Assembly: GCF_012272695.1 (NCBI RefSeq)
Contig: NZ_CP050902.1
Location: 1,674,001 to 1,738,000, forward strand
DNA from: Nocardioides sp. JQ2195
Lineage (GTDB): Bacteria > Actinomycetota > Actinomycetes > Propionibacteriales > Nocardioidaceae
DNA length: 64,000 nt
Reading direction: 5' to 3'
Below, in pieces: positions 25,405 to 34,460 of the stretch. Every line of letters begins with the position of its first letter. The first letter of the stretch is position 1. The notes under the pieces were generated by a model. The model worked only from the letters and a program-made list of their open reading frames with translations. It was not told where the DNA came from and searched no databases. The position numbers were made by a program, and so were the translations under genes.

Positions 25405-26493
25405 TCACACGGTGGCCCGTTGCTGCTTCGCGGTGACCTCTGCCATGTACTTCTCCGGCATCTCCATGAACGGCGTGCGGAACCTGGCCCACTGGGGCAG
25501 GTCGTCCATCGAGTAGACGTCCTGCTGGTTGGCCGGACGACGCGGCCACGACGGGATGTTCACCCACAACCGCATCAGGTGGCGACGCCGGTTGACGTCG
25601 CGGTGGTCCTCGTACGGCGTACGGCCGTGGACGATCAGTCGATTGTTGAGGAACTGGATGTCGCCCGGAGCGATGTCCATGTCGAGGTAGAACTCGGGAG
25701 AGGCCGAGAGCTCGCAGAACAGGTCCAGTGCGGCTTCCTGTTCGGGGGTGATGTCGAAGTGTCCGGCCCGGGCGGCGTCGCGGGTCTGGGCGACGTGGAC
25801 GCACGAGCTGAACACGCCATCGGTCCTGGTGAACAGGGCGACGTTGTCCGACGTGACGATCTTGCCGTCGCCGCGCTCGGCGTCCATCTGCCCGCGCATC
25901 ACCGGCATGCCGGTGTACAGCACCCGGGCCAGCTCGGGATGGGTCTCGACCATGCGGTCGTGGACCGCGGCGGCACTGGCGATCCGGCTGGCCCCGCCGG
26001 CCTTCGCCGCGCGCAGGCACAGCAGTGAGACGACGTCATGGCCGTCGCAGTGCATGTTCATCGACTGTGCCGACCGGTAGCCGCGGACCTGCTCGTCGAA
26101 CAGGTCGGCCACGTTCAGCACGTGCCCGAGGATCTCGCCGTTGCCCGACTGGGGAATGACCTCACCCAGGTGGGCCCCGAGGCCGCAGTAGATCCTGGCC
26201 AGGTCGTCATCGCTGTACGCCTCGCGAGAGAGCCCGCGAATCAGGACGAAGCCGCGACCGGCCCGGAGCTCGTCGCGGAGGCGGGAGAGGAAGTCGCCGA
26301 CCCGGGGCAACGGGAACCTGTCCGGGGTGATCTCGGTCAGGTCCAGCTCGCCGTGGCCCTTGAGGATCGTGAGGGCCGCGTCGATCTCGGCCAGCTCGTC
26401 CGTGGACAGTTGCCAGAGGCCGTCCGTGCGGTAGTCCAGCGTGCTGCCGAGCCAAGCAGAACGGCCGCCGACGGCCTTGAGCGTGTCAGTCAT
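25405..26493 (-). CDS. TauD/TfdA-family Fe(II)/2-oxoglutarate dioxygenase
   Basis: 362 aa. The iron-binding HxD is His148-Cys149-Asp150 in MHCDGHD, the distal His is in LIVHGRTPYED at about 280, and an Arg-rich RRRHLMRLW follows, fitting the 2-oxoglutarate site. RGLSREAYSDDDL and GAHLGEVIPQS are typical of the fold. Known relatives hydroxylate taurine, sulfate esters, betaines and other small acids; nothing here singles out taurine. It follows the amidohydrolase by 24 bases on the same strand, so the two form an operon. Confidence 0.88.
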   Translation of the reverse strand: MTDTLKAVGGRSAWLGSTLDYRTDGLWQLSTDELAEIDAALTILKGHGELDLTEITPDRFPLPRVGDFLSRLRDELRAGRGFVLIRGLSREAYSDDDLARIYCGLGAHLGEVIPQSGNGEILGHVLNVADLFDEQVRGYRSAQSMNMHCDGHDVVSLLCLRAAKAGGASRIASAAAVHDRMVETHPELARVLYTGMPVMRGQMDAERGDGKIVTSDNVALFTRTDGVFSSCVHVAQTRDAARAGHFDITPEQEAALDLFCELSASPEFYLDMDIAPGDIQFLNNRLIVHGRTPYEDHRDVNRRRHLMRLWVNIPSWPRRPANQQDVYSMDDLPQWARFRTPFMEMPEKYMAEVTAKQQRATV

Positions 26494-26517
26494 GGGTCTC
26501 TCCAGTCGTAGGTGGGT

Positions 26518-28257
26518 TCAGACGGGGACGTGGGAGGGCGCGGGTTGGGAACCTCGGACGAGGCGGCCCGGCAGGGCGCCGGTGTGCTGCCCGTTCCGCG
26601 TCACGACGGTCCCGCGGACGACAGTGGCGGTGTAGCCGCTCGCGTCCTGCATCAGGCGCCGGCCGCCGGCGGGCAGGTCGCGGACCACCCGTGGTCGTCC
26701 CAGGCCGACCCCGTCGTGGTCGATGACATTGAGGTCGGCCCGGTAGCCGGGCGCAATCACGCCTCGGTCGTGCAGCCCGAGCATCTCGGCGGAGCGCTTG
26801 GTCATCAGGTGGATCAGGTAGGGCAGCTCGAGCCGCTCGCCCTGGTGGCGGTCGCGGCCCCAGTGGGCGAGCAGGTGGGTGTAGATGCTGCCGTCGCAGA
26901 TGACGCCGAGGTGGGCACCACCGTCGCCCAGGCCGGGGACGGCATGATCGTTGAGCAACATCTCCCGGCAGGGTTCGAGGGTGAAGTCAGCGAAGTTCGA
27001 GAAGGCCAGGTAGAGGATGTTGCTCCCGTCCTGGTCGAGCAGCTTGTCGTAGGCGAGACTCTCGCTGGAGACGCCGAGGCGCCGGGCCTGCGCGCCGATG
27101 CTGCTGTCCTTGGCCGGCTCGTAGTCGAAGTCCGCGCCCATCTCGTAGAGCTGGTCGAAGTCGCGCACGCGCATCCCGATCTCCATGTCGGGGTCGGGGT
27201 CGTTCACCTCGCCCAGGATGCGCTCCTTGATCTCGGGGCGACGGAGCTCGCGGACCCGCTCGGCCAACGGCAGGTCGGCAAGTCCGAGATAGGTGGGCGT
27301 CGAGTAGAAGGGGCTCAGGGTCAGCTCGAGGCCCAGCAGCACTCCCAACGGCCGCGGCAGGATCTGCATCGTGCCGGTGCCGCCGGAGGCGTTGTGCGCG
27401 TCGAACTTGTCCAGGATGGTGCGCCAGATCCGTGGGTTGCCGTGGCTCTGGACCAGCGACATGCTGAAGGGCCGGTTGTTCTCCTTGGCCTGGCGCAGGC
27501 CCATGTCGAGCACTTGTTCCCAGTCGTCGTCGTACTCGATGACGAACTGGATGAGGCCCGTGCCGGCTCGATCGAGCGCGGCGGCCAGCCCTGCGTACTC
27601 TTCCTCGGTCGCGGCCAGGGTCGGGGTGAGCTGGCCATCGCTGGAGCGGTGGAACATGGTCTGCGACGTGCCGAACCCGAAGGCGCCAGCGCGGATCGAC
27701 TCCTCGAGGAGGTCGCCCATCTGCTGGATCTCATCGGCAGTGGCAGGAGCGCGGGAATAGGCTCGCTCGCCCATGACGTAGGTCCGCAGGGCAGCGTGCG
27801 GGACGTAGCTGCACACGTCGGCGTCGAACTCGCGCGTGTCGAGGAAGTCGAGATATTCGGGGTAGGTGGTCCACTGCCAGTCGACGCCCTCCTTGAGCAC
27901 GACGTTGGGGATGTCCTCGACGCCCTCCATGAGCCTGATGAGGATGTCGCGGTCCTCGGGCCTGCACGGCGCGAACCCCACCCCGCAGTTGCCCATGACG
28001 ACAGTGGTCACTCCATGGTTGGTCGACGGCACCAAGCGGTTCTCCCACGTCGTCTGACCGTCGTAGTGGGTGTGCACATCGACGAAGCCCGGCGTGACCA
28101 GCTGGCCGCGGGCGTCGATCTCCTCGCGGGCGGCGCCCACGACGGTGCCGACCTCGACGATGACGCCGTCGCGCACGGCGACATCCGCCGGTCGAGGGGG
28201 GTTGCCGGAGCCGTCGATGACGGTGCCGTTGCGGACCACCAGATCCCAGTCGGTCAT
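26518..28257 (-). CDS. D-aminoacylase-like amidohydrolase
   Basis: 579 aa metal-dependent hydrolase of the N-acyl-D-amino-acid deacylase group. [11 protein letters not shown] near the start, [12 protein letters not shown] (HTH at 62-64, metal ligands), [13 protein letters not shown], and the late [15 protein letters not shown] (metal Asp region) are all visible. C-terminal [15 protein letters not shown] is the family's closing beta-sandwich. It should cleave an amide bond, perhaps of a conjugate, and is cotranscribed with the TauD-type dioxygenase. A weak KstR2-like site lies 73 bases upstream of its start. Confidence 0.88.
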   Translation of the reverse strand: MTDWDLVVRNGTVIDGSGNPPRPADVAVRDGVIVEVGTVVGAAREEIDARGQLVTPGFVDVHTHYDGQTTWENRLVPSTNHGVTTVVMGNCGVGFAPCRPEDRDILIRLMEGVEDIPNVVLKEGVDWQWTTYPEYLDFLDTREFDADVCSYVPHAALRTYVMGERAYSRAPATADEIQQMGDLLEESIRAGAFGFGTSQTMFHRSSDGQLTPTLAATEEEYAGLAAALDRAGTGLIQFVIEYDDDWEQVLDMGLRQAKENNRPFSMSLVQSHGNPRIWRTILDKFDAHNASGGTGTMQILPRPLGVLLGLELTLSPFYSTPTYLGLADLPLAERVRELRRPEIKERILGEVNDPDPDMEIGMRVRDFDQLYEMGADFDYEPAKDSSIGAQARRLGVSSESLAYDKLLDQDGSNILYLAFSNFADFTLEPCREMLLNDHAVPGLGDGGAHLGVICDGSIYTHLLAHWGRDRHQGERLELPYLIHLMTKRSAEMLGLHDRGVIAPGYRADLNVIDHDGVGLGRPRVVRDLPAGGRRLMQDASGYTATVVRGTVVTRNGQHTGALPGRLVRGSQPAPSHVPV

Positions 28258-28329
28258 GTCTGCCTCTCCTTCGACGATCCTGCGGTCGCAAGACCCGTCG
28301 AGCTGACTTTAGCCACTTGGCTAGAAAAC

Positions 28330-28343
28330 GGCAAGCGTTTGCA
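28330..28343. promoter_or_regulatory. Degenerate KstR2-like site upstream of the amidohydrolase
   Basis: GGCAAGCGTTTGCA keeps CAAG and TTG of AnCAAGnnCTTGnT but misses three fixed positions (both ends and one in the second half). It lies in the 217-base gap upstream of the amidohydrolase, which otherwise shows only scattered short repeats. Weak evidence. Confidence 0.25.
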
Positions 28344-28474
28344 ACCCAGCATTTGCTCAATCAACGAAGGAGTATCGGCACATGTGCGATCAGCACCCAA
28401 GCGATCGCTACGCGACCTCGACCTCACCCCTCGTCCACGCCTGCACCCGCGCGGACGCGACGGCCGACCGGCGG

Positions 28475-29353
28475 TCACCCGGTGGGTGCGGGGGAGTTGC
28501 CGCGTTGCTGGATCTCCTTGGCCACGTTCGCCGTCGGTGGCGTGAGCTGGTTCAACATCGTCGCTCTCCTGGACGTGAGCTCCGCGAACCGCTCGGGGTG
28601 GGTGGGGATCCAGAACTGGCGGTCCGCGACACCCTGAAGGATCCGCTCGGCCGCAACCTCCGCGGTGATGCCGTCCTCGCGGAGGTGTCCGCGCATGGTG
28701 TCGAGGACCTCGTCGGTGGACGACGGGTCGGCCGTGTCGGTCAGTGCGTCCTCGAAGATGCGGGTCCGAACCGCCGCCGGGCACACTGCCGAGACGGTCA
28801 TCCGTGGGAACTGTTCACCGGCCTCCAGGTAGAGGCACTCGGTCATCGCCAGGACGGCGTGCTTGGAGGCGTAGTAGGCCGCATTCATGGTTCCGCTGGT
28901 CACGGCGGCGACCGAGGCCACGTTCGCGACGTACGTCGGGTGCGGACTGGCGCCCATCCGGGGCACGAATGATCGGATGCCGTTGAAGACGCCGTCGGCG
29001 TTGACCCGCTGCATCCGCTGCCAGGTCTCGGGGGAGGTCTCCCAGATGCGGCCGACGGACTCGATGCCGGCGTTGTTGACCAGGAGCTCCACGGAGCCGA
29101 ACGCGGCGTGTGCCGCCCCCGCCAGTGCGTCCACCGCATCGGCGTCGCGCACGTCGGTGGGCACGGCCAGCACGGTCGCACCGACGTCGGACAGCTCGCG
29201 GCGCACCTCCTCCAGTCGCGCGGCGTCCAGGTCTGCGATGACCACGCGCATGCCGAGGTCGGCCGCATGGAGGGAGAGGGCACGACCGATGCCTCCTCCG
29301 GCTCCGGTGATGACAGCGGTCCGGCCACCGAAGGCCTGCCGGGGGTCAGTCAT
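28475..29353 (-). CDS. SDR family oxidoreductase, paralogue of the gene at 11611
   Basis: 292 aa from ATG 29353, the start matching its paralogue (MTD...FGGRTAVITGAGGGIG against MTD...FGERTAVVTGAGSGIG); ATG 29380 in frame is an alternative. NNAGIESVGRIWE, GVFNGIRSFVPRMG, NAAYYASKHAVLAMTE with Tyr-x3-Lys and CPAAVRTRIFEDA are shared almost word for word with the SDR at 11611. It is divergent from the peptide-binding lipoprotein. A perfect 8-bp inverted repeat overlaps the region just before the chosen start. Confidence 0.87.
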   Translation of the reverse strand: MTDPRQAFGGRTAVITGAGGGIGRALSLHAADLGMRVVIADLDAARLEEVRRELSDVGATVLAVPTDVRDADAVDALAGAAHAAFGSVELLVNNAGIESVGRIWETSPETWQRMQRVNADGVFNGIRSFVPRMGASPHPTYVANVASVAAVTSGTMNAAYYASKHAVLAMTECLYLEAGEQFPRMTVSAVCPAAVRTRIFEDALTDTADPSSTDEVLDTMRGHLREDGITAEVAAERILQGVADRQFWIPTHPERFAELTSRRATMLNQLTPPTANVAKEIQQRGNSPAPTG

Positions 29354-29358
29354 CGCTG

Positions 29359-29376
29359 CTTCGCAGGACTGCGAAG
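29359..29376. promoter_or_regulatory. Perfect 8-bp inverted repeat at the SDR translation start
   Basis: CTTCGCAG-GA-CTGCGAAG lies 5 bases upstream of the ATG at 29353 on the minus strand, where the ribosome binding site should be. It could be an operator or an mRNA hairpin restricting translation. If translation starts at 29380 instead, the repeat is coding. Confidence 0.4.
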
Positions 29377-29640
29377 TCATCGGAGGCAGCCTCGCTCCCG
29401 CAGTCCGGGGCGGTGGCGTGCTGTGGTTCGGCCGGGATGTCCGTTGATGGCGTCATGCAACGGTTCTAGTTCACCGATTGCACGGCGCCCCGAACGATCC
29501 CGCTCAACGGATGGGTCCGCGGGGCCGGGCCTGCTCGTCGTCCGTTCCCGGTCACTGGGACGCGTCGTCCTGACCGGCCACCGGAACCTACCTTCCTCTT
29601 ACCCACATTCGGTGGCTCGGGGAACAGAGAGAGGACAGTC

Positions 29641-31209
29641 ATGAGAGTCGGGAAGAAAACAACTCGCAGGGTGAAGGGAGCCCTTGTCGCGGTCGTGGCC
29701 GGAGCCATGCTCCTGGCCGGGTGCGGTGGGGTTGACAACGCAGCCGCCTCCGGCGAGGCCGACCCCGACGCCACGCTGCGAATCATGTACGGCATGGCCG
29801 CCTCCTTGGACCCGGTCGATGCGGCGGAGCCCGGGCAGTTGACCTTCTCGACCTGGCCGGTCTACGACACCTTGCTGACCGTCGGCGCGGAATCCACCTA
29901 CGAGCCGATGCTGGCCACGAAGTGGGAGTTCTCCGCGGGCGGGAAGTCATTGGATCTCACCCTGCGTGACGGGGTGACCTTCAGCGACGGCACTCCCTTT
30001 GACGCGGAGGCCGTGAAGGCCAATCTCGACCGCTACCTGGCTGCTGACAAGTCAGGGGTGCAACTGGCGCTGGAGTCGGTGGCGGGCGTCGAGGTCACCG
30101 GGGACCTCGCGGTGAGGGTGAACCTGAAACGGCCAACGACCGCGATCCTCGCAGCACTCGCGAGCAACCTCGGCGGCATCATGATCTCACCGAAGGCGCT
30201 CTCCTCCGGCGATCTTGCCAGCAAGCCGGTGGGGACGGGCGCGTACAAGATCGAGTCCTTCAAGCCCGGTGAGCAGGCCGTCTACGTCCGGCGCACGGAC
30301 GAGGGCGCGAAGTGGGACCCGAAGACCGGGAACGTGGCGAAGGTGGTCATCAACCGGATCGCCGGTGACGATGCCAAGATCAACGCGCTCAAGAGTGGTC
30401 AGATCGACCTCACCACGTTGACCGGTGACCCGACGGTCGTCAGCGAAGGACAGGCCCAGACCGTCGTCCTGGACACCGCGCTGAACCTGGTCGGCATGTA
30501 CTTCAACCCGAAGGTCAAGCCGCTCGACGACGTGAAGGTGCGACAGGCGATCAACATGGCCATCGACCGTGAGGGAATCGTCGCGGCCTTCGGGCCGAAC
30601 AACGCGACCCGCGTCCAGCCGTGGCCCAAGGGCCTGCCCGGCTTCGAGGAATCGCGTGAGGGCCAGTACGAGTTCGACCCGGAGGCTGCGAAGGACCTGC
30701 TGGCCTCGGCCGGCTATCCGGACGGGTTCACGATTCCCGGTGAGTTCCTGACCAACAACAGCGCCAACATCGACAAGATCGGTGAGGTCGTGCAGGCCAA
30801 CCTGGCTGACATCGGGATCAAGATCGAGTTGCGCTCGATGGACATCCTGTCCCAGGTCACCGGGTACGCCCAGGGTGACTACGCCGGCCAGTTCATGTAC
30901 ATGTCGCTGCCGTCCATCGACAGCTCCTCATGGCTGCAGCGCCTGTTCGCCAACCCCATCTGGAGCCCGGCCGGAACCCCGCCGGAGCTGACGAAGCTGA
31001 TGCAGGGTGTCGAGGACCCGAATCTCAGCGACGATGAGCGTGCAGCCAAGGTCTCCGAGGCCGTGCAGTATGCGACGGACAACGCGCTCTACGCACCGCT
31101 GTTGCAGGGCGTCGGTGGATTGGCTGCCTCGCACAAGGTCAAGGGGCTCGACGATCTCCCGGCTGCAGGTGGTGTGGCCAACCTGCGCTACCTCAGCATG
31201 ACCAAGTAG
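29641..31209 (+). CDS. ABC transporter substrate-binding lipoprotein, peptide/nickel (family 5) type
   Basis: 522 aa. The N-terminus is a lipoprotein signal: basic KKTTRRVK, hydrophobic stretch, and lipobox LLAGC with Cys28. The mature part has the SBP family 5 order: SLDPVDAAEPGQL, LTLRDGVTFSDGTPFDAEAVKANLDR, VGTGAYKIESFKPGEQ, VRQAINMAIDREGI, YDP-like FDPEAAKDLLASAGYPDGF. It should bind a peptide or other small ligand outside the cell. No permease or ATPase genes adjoin it; the nearest ATPases are those at 1-1771. A very strong terminator follows, so it is probably monocistronic. Confidence 0.9.
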   Translation: MRVGKKTTRRVKGALVAVVAGAMLLAGCGGVDNAAASGEADPDATLRIMYGMAASLDPVDAAEPGQLTFSTWPVYDTLLTVGAESTYEPMLATKWEFSAGGKSLDLTLRDGVTFSDGTPFDAEAVKANLDRYLAADKSGVQLALESVAGVEVTGDLAVRVNLKRPTTAILAALASNLGGIMISPKALSSGDLASKPVGTGAYKIESFKPGEQAVYVRRTDEGAKWDPKTGNVAKVVINRIAGDDAKINALKSGQIDLTTLTGDPTVVSEGQAQTVVLDTALNLVGMYFNPKVKPLDDVKVRQAINMAIDREGIVAAFGPNNATRVQPWPKGLPGFEESREGQYEFDPEAAKDLLASAGYPDGFTIPGEFLTNNSANIDKIGEVVQANLADIGIKIELRSMDILSQVTGYAQGDYAGQFMYMSLPSIDSSSWLQRLFANPIWSPAGTPPELTKLMQGVEDPNLSDDERAAKVSEAVQYATDNALYAPLLQGVGGLAASHKVKGLDDLPAAGGVANLRYLSMTK

Positions 31210-31223
31210 CCGCAGATGAAGCA

Positions 31224-31257
31224 CTGGCCGGTCCACCTGCGAAGGTGGACCGGCCAG
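31224..31257. terminator. Strong terminator between the lipoprotein and UspA genes
   Basis: A perfect 15-bp stem, CTGGCCGGTCCACCT (31224-31238) with AGGTGGACCGGCCAG (31243-31257), closes on a GCGA tetraloop. It starts 14 bases after the lipoprotein stop and lies between convergent genes, so it should terminate both transcripts. Confidence 0.85.
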
Positions 31258-31284
31258 CGGCACGTCAGGGGCTTCCTCGCGAGA

Positions 31285-31710
31285 TCAGATGGTCTTCACG
31301 ATGTAGACGTCACAGGGCGCATGGTGTGCCACCGCCGCCGCGACGCTGCCAAGGACCCGGGAAATTCCCTGGACGCGCCTGTTGCCGACCACGATCAGCG
31401 TCGCCCCGAGCCGTTCGGCCTCGTTGACCAGCGCTTCGCCGGGCTTGCCTGCAGCGGAGGTGCTGGTCACCTCCAGCCCTTCCACGGCCAGGGACTGGAC
31501 CACGTCTCGCGCCGTGGTCGCGGCCTGGTCCGCCGTCGAGAGCAGCCAGTGGTCGGTTCCGTCGCCGACGACCTCGGCCACGCGGTCACGGTCGAATGCG
31601 CACACCACGTGCAGCCGGGAACCGGTGCTCGCGGCCAGGTCGGCCGCGGTCTGGGCCGCCTTGGTGGCGGTGGGACTGCCGTCGACTCCGACGACGATGA
31701 GACCTGACAT
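31285..31710 (-). CDS. Universal stress protein (UspA family)
   Basis: 141 aa from ATG 31710, which follows GAGGAG. It begins SGLIVVGVDGSPTATKAA, the ATP-binding beta1 strand with the conserved Asp, and ends with the nucleotide loop GNRRVQGISRVLGSVAAAVAHHAPCDVYIV, of which G-x2-G-x9-G is the ATP-binding pattern. A single Usp domain, cytosolic, stress related. It has no evident functional link to its catabolic neighbours. Confidence 0.9.
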   Translation of the reverse strand: MSGLIVVGVDGSPTATKAAQTAADLAASTGSRLHVVCAFDRDRVAEVVGDGTDHWLLSTADQAATTARDVVQSLAVEGLEVTSTSAAGKPGEALVNEAERLGATLIVVGNRRVQGISRVLGSVAAAVAHHAPCDVYIVKTI

Positions 31711-31888
31711 GTGCTGCTCCTCGGATAGGTCGCTCGGAGCGGGGACGCTAGTCCTGCGGACCCTCCTCCGGCGGCGAAGTCCCATCCTGCAGGACTGGGC
31801 GATCACCCCGACGCCGGCCAGGATCACGCCTGCCGTGCTTGGTCCGGGGCAAGTTCCAGAAGTGCCGGCGCGTGGTCTGCGGCCGGCG

Positions 31889-32689
31889 TCAGGCGTTGTC
31901 CAGCTGACGCCTCAACCAGTCCAGTGCGCGAACCTGTGCCTGCACGACGCCCTCGGCGTCGATGCGCGGGCCGAGGATCTCGATCTCGTGGACGCCGGTG
32001 TAGCCGGCCTCCACCACGTCGCGGAGGAGTCGCTCGAGCGGGAGGTCCCCGTCACCGGGCACCCAGCGATTCGGCTGGTCGAGCGTGCCGTGCACGAAGT
32101 CGCCGTACTGGACGATCCTGATCACGTCGAGTGCGTCGGCCACGGTGGCAGCAAGGTGCGGCTCGGCCCAGCAGCAGTAGAGGTCGGCGCAGACACCCAC
32201 CCCGAGATGGCGTGCGGCTTCCACGGCGTCGCGCAGGCTGTGCAGGAACGACACGTCACTGCGCAGCGAGTGGGTGTTCTCGACCGTCAGGGTGACGCCG
32301 GCGTCGACCGCCCGGGCGACCAGGGGAGCCAGTCGTGCGCCGACCGCGGCGAGCGCGTCCTCCCAGCTCAGCTGGCCCGCCGGCCCGGTGGTGAGGGTGA
32401 CCACGGGAATGCCCATGCGGCACGCGAAGTCGATCGACTGCTCAGCCAGTTCCAACTGCGCCGTACCGGTGGCCGACTCAACGGAGGCCGGGGTGGTCAG
32501 GCCGCTCCCGATGGACCCCACCCGCAGCCCGGACGTGGCGAGGGCAACCTCGGCCTCGGACCAGCCGAATGCGGCGAGCTGCCTGGACCCGATCGACACC
32601 CGGTCCACCGGGAGGCGGGCCGAGCCGGCGAGCAGGTCGGGCAGGTCCCAGGTGCTCATCGCAATCGTGCTGATGCTGGTGAGGGCCAT
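31889..32689 (-). CDS. Sugar phosphate isomerase/epimerase-like TIM barrel protein
   Basis: 266 aa of the xylose isomerase-like/AP endonuclease 2 superfamily. Metal-site segments are visible: LTVENTHS (Glu at the end of a strand), VCADLYCCWAEP (Asp), IRIVQYGDFVHG, and the C-terminal VHEIEILGPRID (Glu). The family isomerises or epimerises hydroxy-ketones, and some members cleave polyketide or inositol intermediates. It is divergent from the SDR at 32759, and the KstR2 box between them overlaps both upstream regions, so steroid-regulon control is likely. Confidence 0.82.
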   Translation of the reverse strand: MALTSISTIAMSTWDLPDLLAGSARLPVDRVSIGSRQLAAFGWSEAEVALATSGLRVGSIGSGLTTPASVESATGTAQLELAEQSIDFACRMGIPVVTLTTGPAGQLSWEDALAAVGARLAPLVARAVDAGVTLTVENTHSLRSDVSFLHSLRDAVEAARHLGVGVCADLYCCWAEPHLAATVADALDVIRIVQYGDFVHGTLDQPNRWVPGDGDLPLERLLRDVVEAGYTGVHEIEILGPRIDAEGVVQAQVRALDWLRRQLDNA

Positions 32690-32700
32690 GGGATGAGAGT

Positions 32701-32714
32701 AGCAAGCGCTTGGT
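32701..32714. promoter_or_regulatory. KstR2 operator between divergent TIM-barrel and SDR genes
   Basis: AGCAAGCGCTTGGT matches AnCAAGnnCTTGnT at every fixed position. A -10-like TACGGT follows at 32723-32728, so the box covers the -35 region of the rightward SDR operon and lies 12 bases from the start of the leftward TIM-barrel gene. Confidence 0.82.
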
Positions 32715-32758
32715 TGAGTTGCTACGGTGTACCCACCACGTCGACAGGAGTCATAGGG

Positions 32759-33538
32759 ATGTCACAGGATTTCGCAACAGGGTCGGGGCGAGGCCTGCTC
32801 GCCGGCCGGTCGGTGCTCGTCACCGGTGCGGCTGGAACGGGTATCGGCTTCGCGACCGCACTGCGCTGCGCCGAGGAAGGCGCACGGCTCGCGATCAGTG
32901 CCCGCAACGCCGAGAAGTTGGAGTCTGCTGCTGATCAGCTGGAGAAGCTCGTCGGGGCCCGGCCGGTCACCGTCGGCTGTGACATCACGATCGAGGCCGA
33001 GGTCCAGGCCATGATCGCGGCGGCCGACGACCAGCTCGACGGACTCGATGTGCTCGTCAACAACGCGGCCGTCGGCGGCGTGGCACCCGTCGCGGAGATG
33101 ACCGACGAGCAGTGGGACACGGTGCTGGACACGACACTCAAGGGCACCTTCCGCTGCACCCGCGCGGCGCTGCGACTCATGCTGCCGCGCAAGGGTGGCG
33201 TCATCGTCAACAATGCGTCGGTGGTGGGCTGGAAGGCCTCACCCGGCATGGCACACTATGCCGCCGCGAAGGCCGGCGTGATGGCGCTGACCCGTGCGTC
33301 GGCCTTGGAGGCCGCCAGTGCGGGTATCCGCATCAACGCCGTGGCACCGACCTTGGTTGCCCACGACGACCTCGCCGCGAAGATGCCCCCCGGTGTGATG
33401 GACCAGCTCGCTGCCCAGCAGCCGCTCGGCCGCGCCGGTGAACCTTCCGAGATCGCCAACGTGATCGTGTTCCTCGCCAGCGACTACTCGTCGTACCTGA
33501 CCGGCGAGGTCATCTCCGTGAGCGCCCAGCACGCCTGA
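32759..33538 (+). CDS. SDR family oxidoreductase, IpdF-like paralogue
   Basis: 259 aa from ATG 32759, with AGGAG eight bases upstream. TGAAGTGIG (about 21-29), NNAAVGGVAPVAEMTDEQWD, GWKASPGMAHYAAAKAGVMALTRA with Tyr-x3-Lys. FLASDYSSYLTGEV at the end recurs in the SDR at 50174 (FLASDYSSYMTGEV), which is the ipdF-like gene, so the two are paralogues. It heads a likely operon (SDR, two hotdogs, hexapeptide protein, ThDP enzyme, MFS) behind an exact KstR2 box. Confidence 0.87.
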   Translation: MSQDFATGSGRGLLAGRSVLVTGAAGTGIGFATALRCAEEGARLAISARNAEKLESAADQLEKLVGARPVTVGCDITIEAEVQAMIAAADDQLDGLDVLVNNAAVGGVAPVAEMTDEQWDTVLDTTLKGTFRCTRAALRLMLPRKGGVIVNNASVVGWKASPGMAHYAAAKAGVMALTRASALEAASAGIRINAVAPTLVAHDDLAAKMPPGVMDQLAAQQPLGRAGEPSEIANVIVFLASDYSSYLTGEVISVSAQHA

Positions 33539-33591
33539 CCTGTCGGACGTCGCTCGCGACGCCCGGCGATCGAAACCTTCCAGGAGAAACC

Positions 33592-34041
33592 ATGGCCAAC
33601 CCAGATGCAGTGGGGCGCTCCGGCTCCCCGTTCACCCTCGATGTCGAGCGCGGCAAGATCCGCGAGTTCGCCCGGGCCACCGGATCATCCGACCCGGCCT
33701 ATCTCGAGGGCGACAAGCCGGTGTCGCCGCCGACCTTCCTGACCACGCAGTTCTTCTGGCAGGACGGAGACGCGAACGCCTGGCAGCTCGTCGAGCTGAA
33801 CCAGCAGCGCGGTCTGCACGCCGAGCAGGAGTACACCTTCTTCGGGCCGCCGCCGAGCGCAGGCACCCGGCTCACCGCGCAGTCCACGATCACGAACATG
33901 TTCGAGAAGCAGGGCCGGCGTGGCGGGCCGATGACGTTCGTCGAGATGGTGACCGAGTTCCGTGACGAGTCCGGCGCGCTGGTCGCCGAGGCCAAGATGA
34001 CCGGGGTCGAGACCGGTCGCGCACCCGAGGAGGACAAGTGA
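33592..34041 (+). CDS. MaoC-like hotdog dehydratase subunit (N-terminal type)
   Basis: 149 aa hotdog protein of the FAS1/HadA-like N-terminal MaoC type: VERGKIREFARATGSSDPAYLEGDKPVSPPTFLTT, then the hot-dog strands LHAEQEYTFFGPP and MTFVEMVTEF. This half normally lacks the catalytic Asp/His and pairs with a second hotdog. That partner is the next gene, whose GTG start overlaps this stop (GTGA). The pair should hydrate an enoyl-CoA to a 3-hydroxyacyl-CoA. It begins 53 bases after the SDR. Confidence 0.87.
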   Translation: MANPDAVGRSGSPFTLDVERGKIREFARATGSSDPAYLEGDKPVSPPTFLTTQFFWQDGDANAWQLVELNQQRGLHAEQEYTFFGPPPSAGTRLTAQSTITNMFEKQGRRGGPMTFVEMVTEFRDESGALVAEAKMTGVETGRAPEEDK

Positions 34042-34460
34042 GTACGTCGATCGAGAGCTCCACGCTGGTGGCACCGGAACCACTGGTCTTCGGCCCGGTG
34101 ACCCGCACCGACTTCGTGCGCTACCAGGGCGCCTCCGGTGACATGAACCCGATCCACCACGACGAGGAGTTCGCCACGGCCGCTGGTTTCCCGACTCCCT
34201 TCGCGGTCGGCATGTTCCAGGCCGGCCTGCTTGCCTCGTGGGCCACCGGATGGCTCGGCGCGGAGAACGTGCGCTCCTACCGGGTGCGATTCAAGGAGCA
34301 GGTCTGGCCGGGCGACGTGCTCACCTGCACCGGCGCCGTCACCAAGGAGTATGTCGAGGGTGACGAGCGCCGGGTCGACCTCGAGCTGACCTGCACCAGG
34401 CAGACCGGTGGTGTTGCGATCACCGCGTGGGCCACGTTCGTCGTACCGGTCTCGTCATGA
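34038..34460 (+). CDS. MaoC-like hotdog enoyl-CoA hydratase, catalytic subunit
   Basis: 140 aa. The (R)-hydratase motif is present as GDMNPIHHDEEFATAAGF, with the catalytic Asp and His (D-x4-H), followed by VGMFQAGLLASWATGW. GTG start at 34038 overlaps the upstream hotdog gene, and its stop overlaps the next gene's ATG (ATGA), so all three are translationally linked. It should form a heterodimer with the upstream protein, as HadAB and ChsH1-ChsH2 do. Confidence 0.88.
   Translation: MSTSIESSTLVAPEPLVFGPVTRTDFVRYQGASGDMNPIHHDEEFATAAGFPTPFAVGMFQAGLLASWATGWLGAENVRSYRVRFKEQVWPGDVLTCTGAVTKEYVEGDERRVDLELTCTRQTGGVAITAWATFVVPVSS

Noticed and set aside
26512..28545. Long plus-strand frame over the amidohydrolase
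   Set aside because: Antisense of the D-aminoacylase-like gene, which has clear metal-site motifs on the other strand.
31382..32758. Extended N-terminus for the SDR at 32759
   Set aside because: The SDR N-terminus and its ribosome binding site are at 32759; the upstream part is antisense to the UspA and TIM-barrel genes.
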